Source of the DNA: Erythrocercus mccallii
Lineage: Eukaryota; Chordata; Aves; Passeriformes; Dicruridae
Assembly: GCA_013397435.1 (NCBI GenBank)
Contig: VZRG01000750.1
Location: 248,001-312,000 of the forward strand
Direction: 5' to 3'
DNA length: 64,000 bases
The translations under genes and the position numbers were made by a program. Shown one piece after another: positions 51,873-64,000 of this stretch. The first letter of the stretch is position 1, and the number at the start of each line of letters is the position of its first letter. The notes beneath the pieces are model-generated. The model saw nothing but the letters and a program-made list of their open reading frames with translations, did not search any database and was not told the origin of the DNA.

Positions 51873-54800
51873 CCACACACAGAAAGGGTCCTAAAATATA
51901 TTATTTACATGACTAATAACCAAACATATACCGATTTTTTCCACATAAAAGCAGCAGTTCAGAACTGTCCCAAGTATAATTTCAGCATAATATGCTGGAT
52001 TTTTAATTCAACATCTGACTCTGACCTGAATTAACATACGATGCAAATTGAAATTTCAGTGTTAGCATCAACTAAGTAAAAACTTTCTGTCATACTACAT
52101 AAAATTTCAGATCTCTCCACTACAATGTCCACCCTTATGGAAGTTTTCATATAATATCATGGCCTGGGGTATTCTTAAGTGAAGTGTTCCAGAGACAGTG
52201 CTCATTAAAGCAAGGCCCCAAATACTGCAGTGTTCCCCCTGGGCCCTAAACTAAGAGCTGCCTCACACAAATTCTGTATGACAAACTATGCAGCTGCTTT
52301 GATTTTAGTTTAATTTAAGTGTGTTTTTTCTTACTATATTTTTCTTTACATTGTTGGAAATGCATTTAGAAATAATGAATGAAACTGATACACTCTGACA
52401 GAAAAGTGTAAGAAAATCACAACCAACAGCACGTCTAGCATAAAGTAAAAACAATGCACACAGAAGTATTTATTGCATATTCAACCTCTGCTTCCAACTA
52501 CTTGCATCTACTGCAGGCTTCCTGAGCGCTGAGTGAATATGTTAAACACATATTTTTGTGTTTAACAGCTTTTCCTACCTTTTTCTTCTCCCTGCTTGCT
52601 TTTTAATCAACCCTGCTTTATAGAATCAACAGCATCTTGCAGCAGAAAATACCTCAGGCTAATTACAGGAGTATCTCCTTTTGTTGATTCTAATTCAATC
52701 TGGCACCTTTTGCTCTTAGTACTCTACTTCTCCAGTCCATGTACTCTGGAAGACAGTAATAAGTAATCCTTCCTTATTCCCTCATGATTGCATAGATTCC
52801 TGTTGTGTTCTTTCATGGTCTTCCTTTTACAGGCAGAAAAAGATAAATACTGAGTCAGCTTAATTTTTCCTCACATGAAAGCTATTTCATGCCTTTAAAT
52901 CCCTCTTGATGCTTCTCTCTGAGCCTCTTCTAACACATTATGAGGAATACTCGAGATGCATACATCCCATGAATCCCTACAGAAGCAGAATGTTGTTTCT
53001 CTTTTGTTCTTTTTTTCCTTTCCTAGTAAATCTTTATATTGGATTTGCTGTTTTAACTAAGGAGAACTCCACTGATCTTTAGATCAACGGATAATTCCAT
53101 CTTTTCCTCATGATTGGTTAAGAAGCACTTCAGAGCAAATCATTACCTAGAAAAATGCTCTTTTTTTACTTCTCATTTGCTTAGATTATTTGGCTCTTAC
53201 CTACACAGAATTTCATGTATGATTTCAACCTACGGAATTCAAAACCCGAGCATTTACAACTTTCTTTAAACAGCTAGCCATTATACTAACCCAAGTATAG
53301 TTTAAATATCTACAAACTTGGTCACCTGGCTATCATACCTTTTTCCTTATAACTGTGTTATAGATCCTTGTGCAATTCAATCAATTACTCCTACTAACAA
53401 ACCTTTTTTGCCATCTCTAACTCTTCACAATTGTTTCTTATTAAATTTTCCATTATAACCAGAGGTAATTTAGCCTCTCCCAAAGCCTTCGATAAATGAC
53501 TTTACAGAGGGAATTCAGTTCTGGTCTTCAGTATAATTTCCATGAATTCCGGTTGCATGGTCACAAAGCTTACCGATGTAAAGTTCCTCAAATACCTCCA
53601 CTACCTTTTTAAAATGCTGATATCATGCTAGCTACTCTCCTTACCTATAGAAGAAATATGATGCTAACCACAAGGAACACACTTAGTCATTAGCTCCTTT
53701 ACCCCCCAGTTTCTTTTACAACACTTGGATGAATGCCATGTGATCATGCTGCCTTGATCACAGTTTGCTCAATGTACTGCAATTTCTTCCACTGATGCTT
53801 CATTTTGAGTTGTACATTCTGTCACATTCCTTATTAAGAAACATTCTGGCATGAAGAGCCAGAGTGTTGCCAAAGTGAGTGCAAGCAATTCCATTATTAA
53901 GCTATGGCCTTATATACTCCAAAGCCACCTTTTATAAATGGGTTGTCTACTGATCCTCCAGTCACTCCTCAAACTTTCCTGCTGAGTTTGAAGACATACT
54001 TAACAATAGTTTTTATGTCTGTTGGGAGTTACTAATCAATTCTTTTCCACCTCATTATAATTACAGGTTAAATCCACCAGTTTTTTTATTATTCTCTGTT
54101 TTCATTATTAGATAAAAGATCTGATTCAAGAACTATAATGTTTTATTTCAGATATTATATCTTACTCTGCTGTTTAACCAGGCCAGCATTTGGGGAGCCT
54201 TTTGAAATATACTTAAACAAGTAGCATGCATGCTGAAAGCCTCCTATATATTTAAATAACTCCCAAGCTGGCTACAAGTACACTCCAGCTGCATCTTTTC
54301 TTTCTTTTTCAAAAAGTTTCCTAGTATTTTCTGTAATTCTTTTTTTAATTAAACATTTCTGTATTGGACAGTTCATCCACTGCTACTGATCAGTGCCGTC
54401 ATCCGTGGAAAATGTCTTAGCATCCCAGTTCTGCTCATTGAACTCTGGATCAATTTTCACTCTCTCTAGCACTCTTGGTCCTAACGCAAATGTAAATCCA
54501 GAAGGATACCATCATGCTAGCCAGATTTTTCACCTGAGTTACTTGATCTAGATATCTGACTCCATACAAGATTTTTGATTTTTTTAAGGGGATAACAAGT
54601 AATCTCTCACATAGGCTAAGCTGCTGCCTATTTTGCGCTAGGATTTAAATTTGGAATCCCGATGATGCAATTTTGACTATGTGCGTTATTCAAGGTCTTT
54701 TATTTAATCATCAAGGCACATCCATACCCAGAGGTGAAAATACTGAAAAAAGCAGAGCTAACCCTAAGGTATTGTGTCAAGAGAAGATAATTACTGTACC

Positions 54801-54978
54801 TCTGCTCAAGACAGGCAGCATGCTGGAGCAGATTTCACTCTCTTTTTCCCTCCCACTACTAACTCCCTTTGGTGCTGTTACACCAAGGGAGATATTAGTT
54901 CTGAGCCCAAGAAAGTACCTGAATTTAACTGGACAAGTTACACAAGTGTAGATTACACATTTCATTGCTTTTGTAAAA

Positions 54979-55003
54979 AACTGTTGTTTTTTAAACAACA
55001 GTT
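54979..55003. repeat. 11-bp inverted repeat
   Basis: AACTGTTGTTT, three-base spacer, AAACAACAGTT. Short perfect hairpin in intron; could be chance in AT-rich DNA. Confidence 0.8.
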
Positions 55004-55132
55004 ACATGTAATTTCTAACAAGCCAATTAAAAAATTCCTGGAAAAAGTCTGTTTCATTAGGACATTTATGTAATTATTAACCACACCCTGAAGCCAGACT
55101 TTTAAAAATCCCCATACAGTCTTTTTGTGTAA

Positions 55133-55231
55133 AGTAATTTAAAGGTGATCTGCTTTCTTATCATCTTTTGGATTAGAAAGCAAAATATGCCTGTAGGAGA
55201 ATGTCAGAAAGCAGATCACCTTTAAATTACT
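55133..55231. repeat. Perfect 26-bp inverted repeat with 47-nt spacer
   Basis: Left arm 55133-55158 and right arm 55206-55231 are exact reverse complements over 26 bases (left starts AGTAATTTAAAGGTGATC). Flanks and spacer are unrelated. It could be a foldback mobile element, a hairpin RNA precursor or a chance inverted duplication. Confidence 0.92.
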
Positions 55232-55587
55232 GTGTGGACACTATTTTGCAAACTCCTTCAGCAGGAGTTACTGTCATTCAACAGTGTCGCTAAGCAATTC
55301 CTAAATGGAAGGAAAAAGAAGTTCATAGTAAATATCCATGAAATAAGAGCAAAATTTTGCAGTGTCAAAAAAAGGAATCCTTTAAAATTCTGCCTGTCTA
55401 AAACACTAAATGAGAAGTGACATACACAGTACTTAGTACAGTGCTAGTGTCCTGCAAAAGACTTTATCTTGGAAGATTTGATTTTGCATGTCTTGTACCT
55501 CATGCTCTAAGGCAAATCACTCCATACCAATCTATACTACAACTCACTAGAAAAACATCCCTATTGCTTTATTGTTTTGTATGTGAT

Positions 55588-55640
55588 GCTGTATTGGGTT
55601 TACGTGGCAAGATTTTGGTAGTGATGGGGAGCTGCAGGGT
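55588..55640 (+). mobile_element. ERVL-type LTR 5'-end fragment
   Basis: GTATTGGGTTTACGTGGCAA then GATTTTGGTAGTGATGGGGA GCTGCAGG resembles the first bases of songbird ERVL LTRs. Only about 50 bases remain; CR1 sequence follows almost at once. No coding part. Confidence 0.55.
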
Positions 55641-55644
55641 GTAT

Positions 55645-56947
55645 CAGAGGGACTCACCTCTGTGCCTGAGAACATCATGGAACAGATCATCCTGGAAGAT
55701 AGGCTAAGGCATAAACTAGGTAATAAGGTGACCCAAGGCAGTCAGCACAGCTTATCTAAGGGCAAATTATGCCTGACCAATCTGGTGGAATGACAGCGAC
55801 TGTTGACAAGGGAAGACTGACAGATGCCATCTACCTATACTTCTGTAAGGCTTTTAATATGGTTCCACATGATGTCCTTATCTCCAAATTGGAAAGATAT
55901 GGATGGACTATTTAGAGGCTAAGGAAGTGGCTGGATGGATGCAGCCAGCAAACTACAGACAATGTCTCTGTGTCCAGGTGGCAGCTGGTGACGAGTGGTG
56001 TCCCTCAGGTCTCTCCTAACTCTTGGGACTGGTGCTCTTCCATGTCTTCATCAATGACATGGTGGGATTGAGTGCACCCTCAGCAAGTTGGCAGATGACG
56101 CCAAACAGAGTGGTGCAGCTGACATAGTGGAAGGACATGATACCGTCCAGTTTGTCCAAGTCCAAACTTGAGAAGTGGGCTTTCCCTTGAAATTCAACAA
56201 ATCCAACAGCAAGGTGCTGCACCTGAGTTGGGGCAATCCCAGACATGAGTACAGACTGGGAGAAGTCAGTGAGAGAAGCCCTCTGGAGAATACCTGGGTG
56301 TTCTCATGGACAAAAAGCTAGATATGAGCCAACAGTGCCCAGTGGCAGCCCAGAAGGCCAATTGTATCCAGGGCTGCATAAAAAGCTGAGCGGCCAGCAA
56401 GTCGAGGGAGGTGACTCTGCTCCTCTACTCTGCCCTCGTGAGACCCCAGCTGGAGTGTTGCATCCTCCTCTGAGATCCTCAACACAAGAAAGACATGGAT
56501 CTGTTGGAATGGGTCCAGAGGAGGGCCACAAAGACGATCAGAGGGTGAGAGCACCTCTCCTACAAAGACAGACAGAGAGCTGTGATTGTTCAGCATGGAG
56601 AAGAGAAGGCTTCAAAAAGACCCTACTGCAGTCTTGCAGTAGTTTAAGTGTCTTACAAAAAGGAGGGAGAGGGACTTTTATAAGGACATACAGCGATGGG
56701 ACAAGGGGCAATGGTTTTAAACTGAAAGAGGGCAGGTTTGGATTAGATGTACTACAAAAAAATACTTTGCTGGGAGGGTGGTGAGGCACTGGTACAGGTT
56801 GCCCAGAGGCTGTGGATGCCCCACCCCTGGAAGTGTTCAAGGCCAGGCTGGATGGGGCCCTGAGCAACGTGATCTAGTGAATGGTATCCCTGTCCACAGA
56901 AAGAGCATTGGAACTAGAAGCTCACACCTAACCTTTGTATGATTCTC
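55645..56947 (+). mobile_element. Decayed CR1 LINE, about 1.3 kb (second half of ORF2 to 3' end)
   Basis: Forward CR1. Conceptual reading in shifting frames gives reverse-transcriptase relics such as MEQIILEDRLRHKLGNKVTQ, CLTNLVE, IECTLSKLADDAKQSGAADI, KVLHLSWGNP, LFSMEKRRL and VVRHWYRLPRG. Many stops and frameshifts; the 179-codon frame at 56245-56784 is an out-of-frame shadow. The end reaches TATGATTCT, the CR1 3' terminus. Confidence 0.93.
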
Positions 56948-58769
56948 TAAAATCAACTCAGCAAAGAAGCCAGATGCATTTACTGTCCACACAAAGATCA
57001 ACTTTTCTTGGAAAGTAACCTTTTCATATATGTCACTGGTTTCCCAGAATAACTCCCTACCACCCCCCGGAATACAATAGCAGAGACTTCAAGGTTTCTA
57101 TTGCACACATTTAGACTTTTGTAAGTCTTTCATCTGCTGAGATCTCATCTATTTCTGTGTGTACAAAATCCATCCTAAACACACAGTCTAGATCAAACAA
57201 AGGTTTAGTTCAGGACCCAGATGCTTTTTCAGGAAGACTTGAAGTTTACATTCTTTTTTCCCAGTTGCTAGTAAAGAAACACAGCAAGCCTCATCTTACA
57301 AATGCTTACACCATCACAACTGCAACCAACTTATCAGATACTGCAGTGCTCACACAGAAAATGGAAATTAATTTAAATGTACTCAGAATCATTGCTTTCA
57401 TCCAGACTCCTATTTAAATAAATGAAAAAGAATGCTTCTAAGCTTTCTAATCTGTTGCTCATTTAGAGTCATCAGATATATTGTTAAAGAGGATACAAGT
57501 ACTCATAAAACTCTGACATAGAAATATTTTTGGTTTACTTTCCCCATTGCTTCATTATTCTTCCAGATAGGCTTCTATGCAAAACAGCTTTTTATCTTCC
57601 AGCTTTGATACCATCAGCTCTACTGTATCAACTGTGTAACCACACAGTGAGGCTGCATTTTCACATCCTGAAGCAGCACTACATGAACAGTTTTACAAGC
57701 CCCTCACTCTTCGTAAGGACTGCAGATTCTTGCTCCTGTATATGTCACCCTGCATATGTCAGCACTGACAGAAGATCTGGGGAAGGAAACTAATTCAGTT
57801 CTTTTTCAACCATATCAGTTCCCTCCTTCTGTTCAACCACACTAACAGAGCAGCTGTGACAGCACAGCAGAGGTAAGGTCCATCCAACTATTATAAGTAC
57901 TATGGAGACCAAGGACATTTCCATGGAACTGTAGCCTAATCTAATCTACATTTATAGGTATAGAGATTTATAGATTTAGAGCTTAAAAGATGCTTTAACT
58001 TTCCACTCCCTAAATTAGCTGCAGAGGCAAAAAAAACCAACCAAACAAAAAACACCCCAGCCAAAAGCACCTCCAGTAAGAGGCAGTAATCATAACCTGA
58101 TACTAGCAGAGGTATTATGTGAAGCAAGAGAGTTCAATAGTCAAGATCTGTGAAACCAGTGTAATGGATATCAAGCACAGACATTCCTTTGCACGTGAAG
58201 GGAATTCAATATCTCAGCTGGCTAACAAAAACACCCACACCCTTCCAAGAACTTGATGTCCACAGAAAACCAATGATATATACAGAGCATTTGTTTCTGG
58301 ACAAAAGTGTTCATGCTCCTGAAAAGCATAGACATTTATGAAAGTTCTGTACTTCAAAGATGGAAATCTGCATATTCTGGTAAAAGACTTTTTTTCAGGG
58401 CTTGCATGCACATTGGGCTGCTTACATTGCAGGATATTGCACTGATGACAGGACAGAAGAAGAAGAACAGAAGAACAGAACTGTGTAAGTTTGATCATTT
58501 GCTGAACTGTTTAACATTTTTTTAAGTATTAACAAGGAGTAACAGAGGAGGATAAAAGGACAGAGCTTTGAAGTATGTTAAACATTTTCTTTGTGATGCC
58601 TTTGAAAGTTTTTCTGGTAAGACAGCAGTGGCAACCACACAATGGACAACTAATGCTGCTTCACCTTTTCTTCTGATTCTCTCAACAGTGGTGTAAGAGG
58701 TATCCACCCCACGCAAGGATGCTGCCCTTATGACAGCATCAGAAAATAACGCAGAAGTACTTCAAGAAG

Positions 58770-59260
58770 CCTTCCTTGTCTACACCAGCAGCAAAAGGAA
58801 TGTTACAGAAAACTGTGGGCATTTTCTGCTCAATGAGACAGAAATCAAGCGACAAAAGACACGAAAAAAAATTAAGAACTCTTTATTTTTTTTTGTCACC
58901 CCAGATTTCACAGCTAAGTTCTGTCTTCTAACCTCACAGTTACTCAATTCTATCAACAGAATCTGTGGGAATGAAGTATCACCCACTGTCAAAGAAGATG
59001 TGATTAAGGAACACTTAAGCCAGTTGTACCCAAAGATAGGAAAAAGATCATTGCCCTTCAAGAAGAGCAACAAGTATGATCTGGTGAACTACAGGCTAGT
59101 CTGCAAAAGACAGAACTTATTCTTTACCATGTGTGTACTCAAGAGTAGACCACACTGACCTGAAAGGCAATAGAGACAGGACAAATCCCTGAGCAACCTG
59201 CTCTAGCTGGGTCTGGCTTGAACAGGGATGTTCCAACCCATCTGAATCCAACCAGCTGTC
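58770..59260 (+). mobile_element. Ancient, internally deleted CR1 LINE
   Basis: The frame at 58730-59158 (142 codons) resembles CR1 ORF2 in order: SSKRNVTENCGHFLLNE, SPTVKEDVIKEHLSQL, then FKKSNKYDLVNYRLV, the last like the FKKGKKEDPGNYRPV block of CR1. It is followed by a CR1 3' end (CCTGAGCAACCTGCTCTAGC then TTCCAACCCATCTGAATCC, 59185-59252). I infer an old CR1 that lost middle parts but kept an open frame by chance. Less certain than the other CR1 copies. Confidence 0.6.
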
Positions 59261-60343
59261 AAGTAAAATCAGTGACTATTCATAGCCTGTTAATTATTCA
59301 TAGGTACAAAGCATCCTCTAAAGCAACTGCACCCCCATCATCAAAACCTCCAAAAAGGAGTATCTCAATCACTTTTCTTCTTTTCCCTCTCTGAGTAAGT
59401 CTGACTCCTACTCAAACTTTCCACTAAATTACTAGTAAAATAATTTGAGTAACATCAAAAGCAGAAACCAACAATAAACAGGGAAAAAATGAGAAACAAA
59501 CAAAAAAGTAATTTTTTCGTCTCTAGCATTATGAATTCTTTACTTACATAAGACCTCTATTGCTAGACTGGAGATATAACAAAAATCCAGAAACTAGGAA
59601 GAAAGTTTTGTTGTTTTTATAGGAAAGTTAAGTCTAAGAGAGGTAACTTCCTATTTTATAGATAAAAATAGAGGATAAAAGGTGAGGTTAGCCTAAGAAC
59701 AATTTCTGAACTGCCAATTCACTCTCAAAAAGTGAAAAATGTATAAAGCTAACAAGCCACTTCAAGGAAGATGACAGTTGAAGAAGAATTCCAGAATAAA
59801 ATTTCTGTGGCAAATCAGTATATGACATTAATCACAAATGATCTCAAATTCTGAACACTGGAATAGTTTTAGAAGATGAGCAAAACACAGCAGGAAACCA
59901 TATAGTATGGTCTGCACACTTTGTTATGCACCATGGGGTCCATCTTCATATAAAATCTAGGCTTGTGCAACTGAGAATACAGCAACACTAAACACACAGC
60001 GATCTATTTTTAGAAAGTGCTGAAAGGCGGTTACATACAGAGTAAGATTAATAACCTAGCCAAACTACCTGGAAATTAGGCAACTGACACTTCAAGAAGG
60101 TTTCCGCATTTGCTGCAGTAATTGGAACATCAGGCTGAAATAAAGCACTGTACCTACATACCAAGAGAAAGAAGAAAAAAAGAATTTGTACTGTTTAATT
60201 CTTCTGGTTTTATTCTGTGAAGTTTCACAGATTATGTCAGATAGATACTATCCCCATCATAAAAACATACAGAACTCAAAAGTCCAGAAACGTTCCATGA
60301 TCTCTGCAAGACCTTAACTTGCATATGCAAGACAGAATAATCA

Positions 60344-60484
60344 GAGACTCACAGAATGGTTTTGGTTGGAAGGGACCTTAAAGATCATCCATTTCCATGC
60401 CTGCCACCATGAGCAGCGGGGGAAAACATTCAACTATAGCAGGTTGCTCAGAGCCTCATCCAGCCTGGCCTTGAACACTACCAC
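60344..60484 (-). mobile_element. CR1 LINE 3'-end fragment
   Basis: Reversed CR1 tail: ACTCACAGAATGGTTTTGG TTGGAAGGGACCTTAAAGAT, then GCAGGTTGCTCAGAGCCTCA and CCAGCCTGGCCTTGAACACT. Short 5'-truncated copy, relatively well preserved. Confidence 0.93.
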
Positions 60485-63400
60485 AAGAAATGTTTCATCC
60501 ATAAGAGGAAACTCTAAATGGAATTAAAGCAGAAAAAGAGAACAAGAACCTCTTTGATGCTGTCAATTGCTCAAAATTCACACGAAAAAAGAAAGCAAAG
60601 AAAGCATACAAAGAAAATGCTCAACAACCTCAATTAAAAAAACCTCAAAAATGTGGTCACATGAACTAAGCACATTTCAGAAAAAAATGAGTAGGGAAAG
60701 GATGATGAAAAGAGTTAAACTATGTGGCAAGAAAAATATTTGCATTTGCCTTTCTCTAAAGGCTAAATACCTGGAGTTTTCTCCAATTTTAAGAGACACT
60801 AGCAAGCTTTCATACCCACAGAAGGCAGCAGTCAGCTGAGTTGGATTTCTGATAGGGCTGAAAAGGAATAGACTAGCTCCACCAACACTGCTCCTCACCC
60901 TGAGAATTACTTTTGTGTCAATTCAGTTCCTTCAGCCAACATGCCATGAAGCCAGTGAAGTGCCAGTGTTGACTGCAGCACAGCTGGGACACACCATCTG
61001 TGGGAGGAGCAGCAGCTCTGTCCCTCTGAGCAGCACCTGGCAGTGGGCCTGGCTGTGTTGTCAACCCCAGGCACAGTTCCTTCTGTGGCCTTACAGTATG
61101 GCCCCACACACAGGGTGTCTTGCTATGACTCTGCAAATCCCCATACAGTTAAGATCTATGTACATTATGTCTCTTAAAAAAAAAATCAGACAAATGCAAC
61201 ACAAACATAGGCAACAGCCTTCTGCTCAGACTAGATACACCATACTTTAACTCCCTTTGCAATTAGCAATCATCAATGCAGCAAGGTGTGAAATAATACA
61301 ACTACAGTACTGCATTAAGAGCACTGAAATCTTCGTAATGGAAGTACCAAATTTCTCCAGACCTAACAGCAATGAGTTTAAGAACACTGACAACTGCTAA
61401 CTACCTCACAGTATACTAACACCCACTAAGCAGGCTTTATTTTTAAAAAAGCTATAAAATCACTTTAACATGCCATGAAAAACAAATGTTTTCTCAGTAA
61501 TTACTCATAAAAGCAATGAAAATGAAGAAGTGCTATTGATCAACTGACTTTAATAAAATAACACATGCCAGCTTGCTAATTGAACCTAGTTATAAAACTA
61601 CCTTTTGAGAAACAGCACCCAAAAGACAGCTAAAGTAAGACATTGAACTTATTGTCACCATCCTGCAACCAGAGTTCCAGCCACTTCCATCCAAGCATAA
61701 AACTCCTGCTTACCTTGATCTGTAAGTTCTATCACAGAGCACAGTCTTTCTTTCACCTAATGAACAGTGCCTTTTCCATCTAACATAGGCTCTACTACAT
61801 GATAAAAGAACGGTTTACTTTATCAATGACAGATAGTTTTTTGTGGTATTTATCAAGTAAAGATTCAGTTACAACATATTTGCCTTACGGCAGAACTATT
61901 AAATCTCCACTGAAGTTTTACTGTTCCAGGGCCAGGTATATGCAATCACAATGACCTGGGCCAGAGTAGTCCTGAAGTTCACTTTTGAAAGTTTACTCCC
62001 AATTGTAAAGGATCCTTAAATTGTGTCTTAAGCAGAAAGCCTTGGTAGAAATAAAATTACAACAAACTCTGTAAATGTTTCTAGAAGTGAGCCTCAGAAA
62101 TTACAAAGGCAATTGTAAATATGAAACCTATTATCTACTGCATAGTTCAAATTCTCATCTAATGGGCTCTTGAATAATCTGTTAGACTGTCGTATTAAAT
62201 TCTGTCATCAGTAAGATATTCATATTTTGCTAAATGAGCCACAAAAATTGAACATGTCAAACAAATACAACATTATATCTTATGACATTATTAAAAATAC
62301 ATCAGTAGAATGAATTTTAGTACAAATTAAACAATTGTATGACATTGAATAAAAACATACTCATAAAATAAATATTTTGCAGCTGTTTCTTACAGACATA
62401 AATTTCTAAGATTACACATTATTAACCATGTCATATGTTTTACCGCATCAGCTGAATATTATTGGTAGTTTTCATTCCTAAAACATTGTTGTGGCAAGTC
62501 TTACAATAAAAATAAACAAACAAACAAAATCTCAGGGAGATATGAGCAGGGAAAACTTTGCTCCATCTCATAGGGTCTGAAAACAAACAAACAAAAAGCC
62601 AGGAGGGCTTAACACAGAGTTTTGAATCATCACTACTCTCCATAATCACTCAACATTAAATCAGAGAAAGATACCAAAGTCTTTCACTCCAAATCCTTCT
62701 TTCATAGGAATTACTGGGACACATATGCAGAAAGGTTTCCTTGCCTCATGCAGTGCTTACAGCCTTAGTGTGTTAATAAAAACTTTTTAAAGGTCTGCTG
62801 ACCAACCTGGGAAGAAATTAACAGCCTGTTAATTTATTCCCTCCAGTCTCCAGCCCTCACCATAACCTTGTTCTTCAACGAAGAAAACCTGCTATTTACA
62901 ATAATTGTTTCCTTGGGCAGAATAAAGCTGCTCTTACACTAAAATACCTATTACAAAGTTTAAGCTATGTATTACATCTTGGCCTGACTTAACAGATCAT
63001 CAGGCAGAGATGGAACAGGAAATGTCCTACTCTTCTCACATGCAAAGAAAGGCTGTATGCTCTCCCCCATCCAAGTCATTGTCTTGCATCTACCAGCTAC
63101 CCTTCAGTGAGCAAATTCAACTGAAGTATGGCAAAGTGCCAACCTGGCAAGACAGAACAGAATAAATTCAATCTCTCTGGCAAGAAAGTGGTTAAGTCTC
63201 CAGAGTGTTGAAGAGTATATGCAGCTCTGCTTCCAAAATCGCACCCACTAACGTGACATTTAGACACCAATTCTGACTTAATTACAGCTTAAGGTCAGCT
63301 TAACCTGAAAATATTAGGCATGCTAGGCTGCTGAACATAGAAACAGGAAGTTAGGAGCACATGCTTGTAAAAATTAAATGTGTAAGATAAAGCTGACAAC

Positions 63401-64000
63401 AAATTTAATTCTGTATAATAAGAACAGTAATATTTTACTAATGTTTTAATTTTCTTCATAGAAAGCAGGCACACAGAATTAGACAGATTTTAATCTATGT
63501 AAAAATATCACTATCTTAAAAAAACCTTCAAACTGAAACCAAGTAAGTGCCAAAACATGGGCTAAAAGAAAGGAACTGAAATGTGCTCCCCTCATCTCCA
63601 ATGCAAGTGCCTCTTTAGAACAGCCAAGTTAAGAGGAGAATTACATTTGTCCTTTTCCCCCAAACCCAGATTTGCTCCTGATATCTCTACAGTATCCCCC
63701 ACCACAACAGCTTCATTTTTATTTGGTTTCTCAACCTCCTGCAGCATCTTAAGCTATCCTGCACACTATTCCACTCCTTTCTTTGCAACACAGAGGTGAA
63801 GGCATACACTGCCCTGTGCCCCAAGTCCTCTCGGTGCCCTGACCCTAACACCAGTGAGCAGCAAACTGAACCATGCTCAGGCAAGACAGAAACCTTTGCT
63901 TCAGGGACACTAATTTTGACTTCTCTCCTTAATGGCGTGACCAAGTTTCACAGAACTTCTATATTTTTACCTGTAAGACCTTTAAATCTCTGTAAATAAA

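Larger units (their letters stand above)
51532..64000 (-). other. SENP6 first intron (partial), repeat-rich
   Basis: At least 12.5 kb upstream of the first exon seen here. No CpG island or segment matching the SENP6 start (expected to encode about 19 residues ending near FLEA) was found, so exon 1 should be beyond 64000. It holds CR1 copies, an LTR head fragment and two inverted repeats. A moderately GC-rich stretch at 60930-61140 resembles no family I can name. Confidence 0.7.

Noticed and set aside
56245..56784. 179-codon plus-strand frame, the longest in the window
   Set aside because: It lies wholly within the decayed CR1; the recognisable reverse-transcriptase relics are spread over several frames and this frame is mostly an out-of-frame reading.
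60930..61140. GC-richer stretch as possible SENP6 exon 1 or promoter
   Set aside because: Few CpGs, and no frame encodes the expected SENP6 start; likely a degraded repeat.
1..64000. CRISPR arrays, operons, toxin-antitoxin or phage-type systems
   Set aside because: The window is a vertebrate gene with introns and CR1 repeats; no regularly spaced repeats or prokaryotic gene arrangement is present.

Overview
The window is avian nuclear DNA and lies almost entirely inside one gene, SENP6 (SUMO-specific isopeptidase 6), transcribed on the minus strand. I assign it to a bird because every clear interspersed repeat is of CR1 LINE type (at least seven pieces on both strands) and because there are LTR-like pieces resembling songbird ERVL LTRs. 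A songbird or near relative is plausible but not proven.

Twenty-two coding exons with canonical GT/AG borders were resolved from 51531 down to 1922. Their phases all agree, giving one frame of about 1,059 codons. The first exon (start codon, about 19 codons expected) should lie beyond 64000. The last one or two exons (about 66 C-terminal residues) should lie below position 1. Reading along the gene: 51.5-38.8 kb encodes the low-complexity N-terminus; 33.4-23.3 kb a 21-nt microexon and basic/Ser-rich linkers ending in a four-cysteine motif; 22.1-18.4 kb a SUMO-interaction motif and an NLS-like stretch; 16.7-13.7 kb the pre-catalytic region; 13.6-1.9 kb the split Ulp1/C48 protease domain with its catalytic His, Asp and Cys.

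The rest is AT-rich intron. Intron 1 (from 51532 past the right edge) carries most of the repeats, including a ~1.3-kb decayed CR1, an ancient CR1 that explains a 142-codon open frame, and two perfect inverted repeats. Other introns carry CR1 3' ends, a probable solo LTR near 43 kb, short tandem duplications, and a compact CpG-rich patch at about 420-610.

The most interesting feature is a ~285-bp tandem duplication of the exon that carries the SUMO-interaction motif. The extra copy keeps its splice acceptor but has lost the donor and is frameshifted. Also notable is an in-frame 99-nt segment bounded by two possible acceptors that would add or remove a CX2C-X9-CX2C motif. I found no second protein gene, RNA gene, CRISPR array or prokaryotic-type system.
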